Origin: a gamma proteobacterium symbiont of Stewartia floridana
Lineage (GTDB): Bacteria > Pseudomonadota > Gammaproteobacteria > Chromatiales > Chromatiaceae
Assembly (NCBI GenBank): GCA_003676145.1
Contig: NAUB01000031.1
Span: 1-64,000 of the forward strand
Reading direction: 5' to 3'
DNA length: 64,000 nt
Each line of letters opens with the position of its first letter. Within the stretch, counting starts at the first letter, position 1. The position numbers and the translations under genes were made by a program. Of this stretch, positions 61,118 to 64,000 are shown piece after piece. The notes beneath the pieces were generated by a model, which did no database searches, was not told the origin of the DNA, and worked only from the letters and a program-made list of their open reading frames with translations.

Positions 61118-62184
61118 GCGAGTGGTCCGGTGATCACCACACCCTGCCGCTGGCTGTCAGCGGGCTCGATGCTACCCAGTTTCCAGGCGTTTTCGCCCTG
61201 CTCATTGAGAAGCGCCAGCGTGGTTTCCGCATCCTCTGCCGAGACGCAGACCACCATCCCGACGCCACTGTTGAAGGTTCTGAGCATCTCATCGGAGGCC
61301 AGGTTGCCCTGCTGTCGCAGCCATTCGAAGACAGGGGGCAGGGTCCAACTGCCGCTGTCGATGACGGCACAGCAATCGGCCGGGAGTACCCGGGGCAGGT
61401 TCTCAGGCAGGCCGCCGCCGGTAATATGGGCCAGGGCATGAATCTCGACCTTTTGCATCAGCGCCAGCAGGGATTTGACATAGATTCTGGTGGGCTCCAG
61501 CAATGCCTCGCCCAGGGTGGTCCCGGCCAGGGGCTGGTCCAGGCTCGCCTCACTGACCTCAAGTATCTTACGGATCAGTGAGTAACCATTGGAGTGGGGG
61601 CCGGAGGAGGCAAGGCCGATCAGCACATCCCCAGCTTTGACCCTGTCCGGTACGATCAGCTGGCTCTTCTCCGCAATACCCACGCAGAAGCCGGCCAGGT
61701 CATAGTCGCCGCTGTCGTAGATGCCCGGCATCTCTGCGGTTTCACCCCCTGTCAGGGCTGCGCCGGCCAGTTCGCAGCCCCTGGCGATCCCCTTCACCAC
61801 ATCGGTGGCAACCTCGATCTCGAGTTTCCCGGTTGCGTAATAGTCGAGGAAAAACAGCGGTTCGGCACCGGCGACCACAATATCATTGACACACATTGCC
61901 ACCAGATCGATGCCGATGGTGTCATGTTTGTCCAACTCCAGAGCAAGCTTCAATTTGGTGCCGACCCCGTCAGTACCCGATACCAGTACCGGTTCCCGGT
62001 ACTTCTCCAGCGGCAGTTCAAACAGCGCTCCGAATCCCCCCAATCCACTCAATACGCCTGGACGGAAGGTCTGTTTGACAATGGGTTTGATGCGTTCGAC
62101 CAGTTCATTCCCGGCATCGATGTCCACACCGGCATCCCGGTAACTGAGTGAGGTTGGCTGGCTTGGCTTGGACTCATGGGCCAC
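61114..62184 (-). CDS. purM: Phosphoribosylformylglycinamidine cyclo-ligase
   Basis: A 356-residue AIR synthase, the fifth step of purine synthesis. [12 protein letters not shown] (ATP-binding), [38 protein letters not shown] and [16 protein letters not shown] are all intact. First gene of purM-purN-DUF3108. Its start (62184) faces the divergent DUF2066 gene. Confidence 0.97.
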   Translation of the reverse strand: MAHESKPSQPTSLSYRDAGVDIDAGNELVERIKPIVKQTFRPGVLSGLGGFGALFELPLEKYREPVLVSGTDGVGTKLKLALELDKHDTIGIDLVAMCVNDIVVAGAEPLFFLDYYATGKLEIEVATDVVKGIARGCELAGAALTGGETAEMPGIYDSGDYDLAGFCVGIAEKSQLIVPDRVKAGDVLIGLASSGPHSNGYSLIRKILEVSEASLDQPLAGTTLGEALLEPTRIYVKSLLALMQKVEIHALAHITGGGLPENLPRVLPADCCAVIDSGSWTLPPVFEWLRQQGNLASDEMLRTFNSGVGMVVCVSAEDAETTLALLNEQGENAWKLGSIEPADSQRQGVVITGPLA

Positions 62185-62501
62185 GAGACGATACTCCCGA
62201 TTGTCAAAAAAATTCAGATCGGGATTCTATCAGAAGATCATTCGCTAGTACTCCTTCAAGACGATAATTACGCATCCGGCGCGTCGTCAAGCGGCTGGCC
62301 CTGCGGGAGCCCATCGAGACGGCAATGGCGCGCCACACTTTGCAGACTCTGCCGGGTGGATCCGGCCGATCCTTACCCTGTTCAGTGCGCGCCCGCCGGC
62401 TTTGTGATGGCTGAATTTTCATCTTTTTTCCAGGCGCGTTAATATGCCGGGTTGTTAAGGGTTGATCCTGTTTTTAAAAACCAGGGAATGTGTGATCTGA
62501 A
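62185..62501. other. Divergent spacer between purM and DUF2066 gene
   Basis: These 317 bp are intergenic. A minus-strand open frame of 72 codons (62204-62422) is Arg-rich and has no ribosome binding site, so I do not call it. GGATCCGGCCGATCC near 62357 is a small inverted repeat. No PurR-like site is clear. Confidence 0.45.
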
Positions 62502-63623
62502 ATGAGTCGATTTCCTCTAGCGCCTATCTGTAACTGGTTGTTCCTGGCCCTGCTGCTGGGGAGTTACTCTGTTGTCCATGCGGAGGCCGTAACCAATCTC
62601 TATGAGGCTGAAGTGGCCGTCTTCGGACAGGGCGGTGAGGCTCGCTCGAAAGGCATCCGGGAGGCGTTTGCCGGGGTGCTGGTGAAAGTCAGCGGCGATA
62701 GCGGCCTGCTTGATGATCCACAGGTCGAGCAACTGCTCAAGCGGGGCTCCAGACTGGTTCAGCAGTATCGTTACAAACCACTGCCCAATCCACCTGAAGA
62801 GGTCGATGAAGAGGCACCGGATCGACTGCTCTGGGCGAGATTCGATGCCCGTGCGGTCAACCGTCTGTTGCGCGAGAGCGGTGTTCCCGTGTGGGGTGAG
62901 ACCCGTCCTTCGATGCTGCTCTGGCTGGGGCAGGAAGAGGGAGCACGTAGATCACTGATCTCCCCCGACAGGGCGACCTCCTTGAAGCAGCAGCTGACTC
63001 AGACCGCCGATGCCCGGGGCTTGCCCCTGGTCTGGCCACTGATGGATATCGAGGATCAAAGGGCGGTTCAGGTGAGTGATCTATGGGGTGGTTTTGAAGA
63101 GAATATCCGACGTGCCTCCGATCGCTATCTGCCGGATGTGATTCTGGTCGGCCGGCTCTCCTACCGTGGTCAGGGGAGTTGGCGGGGGGAGTGGATCCTC
63201 TATCTACCCGATAAGATCAACCGCTGGCAGAGCTATGCCGAAACCAGAGCCGGCGTGGCGAAAGAGGGGATGGAGCAGGCGGTTGATGCCCTGGCCCTCA
63301 GATTCGCACCGCAACAGGTGAGTCAGGGTATATCCAGTCTCCGTCTGAGAGTCCATGGCCTTACCCAGCTGGCCGATTATGCCCTGGTGCAGGACTATCT
63401 GCGTTCATTGGCGATGATCGACAACGTTGATCTGTTGGCGGCGGATCCGGAGCAGGTGAGTTTCCTGCTCAGGGTGCATGGGGGACGCGATGCCCTGGTC
63501 AGGGGAATTCAGTTGGGTTCCGTGCTCGAACCGATGGTCATGCAGGTCAGTCCGGACCCGGATCAGCCTGAGATCAGTGAAGAGTCTCTGGATGGTGAGG
63601 GGCTGGATTACCGGCTGCGTTAA
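62502..63623 (+). CDS. DUF2066 protein, exported
   Basis: A 373-residue protein with a signal peptide (about 1-28, ending VVHAEA) and a DUF2066 domain over most of its length: VTNLYEAEVAVFGQGGEARSKGIREAFAGVLVKVSG, then PSMLLWLGQEEGARRSLI and ILVGRLSYRGQGSWRGEWILYL. Proteins of this family lie between purM and a CDP-alcohol phosphatidyltransferase gene in many gammaproteobacteria. Function not established. It is followed 17 bp later by that enzyme. Confidence 0.9.
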   Translation: MSRFPLAPICNWLFLALLLGSYSVVHAEAVTNLYEAEVAVFGQGGEARSKGIREAFAGVLVKVSGDSGLLDDPQVEQLLKRGSRLVQQYRYKPLPNPPEEVDEEAPDRLLWARFDARAVNRLLRESGVPVWGETRPSMLLWLGQEEGARRSLISPDRATSLKQQLTQTADARGLPLVWPLMDIEDQRAVQVSDLWGGFEENIRRASDRYLPDVILVGRLSYRGQGSWRGEWILYLPDKINRWQSYAETRAGVAKEGMEQAVDALALRFAPQQVSQGISSLRLRVHGLTQLADYALVQDYLRSLAMIDNVDLLAADPEQVSFLLRVHGGRDALVRGIQLGSVLEPMVMQVSPDPDQPEISEESLDGEGLDYRLR

Positions 63624-63640
63624 CCGCCGAATCAATCACC

Positions 63641-64000
63641 ATGCAGCTTCGAGATATACCCAATCTGATCAGTATTCTGCGAATCCTGCTGACCCTGCCG
63701 ATTGTCTGGCTGTTGCTGGAGCAGCAGTTTTCCCACGCCCTGATCCTGTTTGCGGTGGCCGGTTTTTCCGATGGTCTGGATGGCTATCTGGCAAAACGTT
63801 TCGGCTGGCAGAGCTATTTGGGTGGATTATTGGACCCGCTGGCCGATAAAGCACTACTGATGAGCTCATTTCTGGTGCTTGGCGGCCAGGGACTGATCCC
63901 GATCTGGTTGGTACTGCTGGTGATCTTTCGTGATCTGACGATTGTCGGTGGGGCGCTCTACTATAACTTCAGCGTGGAAGTGGTGGATGCGGATCCGAGT
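63641..64000 (+). CDS. CDP-alcohol phosphatidyltransferase (partial, cut by window end)
   Basis: The first 120 codons of a membrane enzyme. The start ATG at 63641 lies 17 bp after the DUF2066 stop. The family motif runs DGLDGYLAKRFGWQSYLGG-LLDPLADK (D-x2-DG-x2-AK/R-x8-G-x3-D-x3-D), with four aspartates that bind metal and CDP-diacylglycerol. At least three hydrophobic helices are seen. It probably makes phosphatidylglycerophosphate or a related phospholipid. The 3' end lies outside. Confidence 0.9.
   Translation, partial: MQLRDIPNLISILRILLTLPIVWLLLEQQFSHALILFAVAGFSDGLDGYLAKRFGWQSYLGGLLDPLADKALLMSSFLVLGGQGLIPIWLVLLVIFRDLTIVGGALYYNFSVEVVDADPS

Noticed and set aside
62204-62422. 72-codon Arg-rich minus-strand frame upstream of purM
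   Set aside because: Composition follows the GC-rich intergenic DNA; it lies in the divergent promoter region.

Overview
The window is a chromosomal segment of a gammaproteobacterium with a respiratory, facultatively anaerobic lifestyle. The nap gene order is the same as in E. coli (napFDAGHBC). purMN are followed by DUF3108 and flanked by DUF2066, and PtsP, RppH, GrxD and YgiM-type proteins all look gammaproteobacterial. A sulfur-oxidising Chromatiales-like bacterium (Sedimenticola or Thiodiazotropha type) would fit, but that is an inference from gene content, not a marker-based assignment.

Region 1 (1-5069) is the distal part of an integron cassette array: nine complete AT-rich cassettes plus the tail of a tenth, all reading rightward, with ten attC sites. 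No integrase is in the window. Four attC sites are diverse and conventional (48-78 bp). The other six are about 50 bp long, share an identical 35-bp core, and have the form of an intrinsic terminator on the opposite strand. In every cassette the first bases pair with the end of the same cassette's attC, which proves the boundaries. Region 2 (5070-6248) is non-coding apart from one small membrane protein. It holds two diverged copies of a putative structured RNA whose closing stem has changed on both sides.

Region 3 (6249-23300) is mixed core genome: a secreted protein of tandem Ig-like, Calx-beta and FnIII modules, YceI, a stand-alone HIRAN protein, a HAD phosphatase, rppH-ptsP, a sigma54-type two-component system whose kinase gene is split at a T7 run, a YgiM homologue, argD-argF with a terminator in the leader, and a CopD-like membrane protein.

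Region 4 (23647-34026) is a nitrate respiration block: moaA, napCBHGADF and narLX, all on the minus strand. A perfect FNR box and a 7-2-7 NarL/NarP-like site lie upstream of napF. Region 5 (34226-42807) holds an SLC13/TrkA-C transporter with a divergent LysR regulator, then an aor operon: a ferredoxin subunit, a tungsten aldehyde oxidoreductase, an FAD subunit, a MoaD-like sulfur carrier and one unknown protein.

Region 6 (42961-64000) has a GDSL hydrolase, pyruvate kinase, a glycerophosphodiesterase-like lipoprotein, sodB, an orphan HyuB with an ABM-like protein, a kinase/Rec-TPR/HDOD signalling cluster, recQ, an AsnB-type amidotransferase, an HD-GYP protein, grxD, dCMP deaminase, purMN-DUF3108, DUF2066 and a CDP-alcohol phosphatidyltransferase cut by the window end. 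Several small repeat families (a 79-bp MITE-like element, a Y/REP-like dispersed repeat, GC-rich palindromes) lie in the intergenic spaces.
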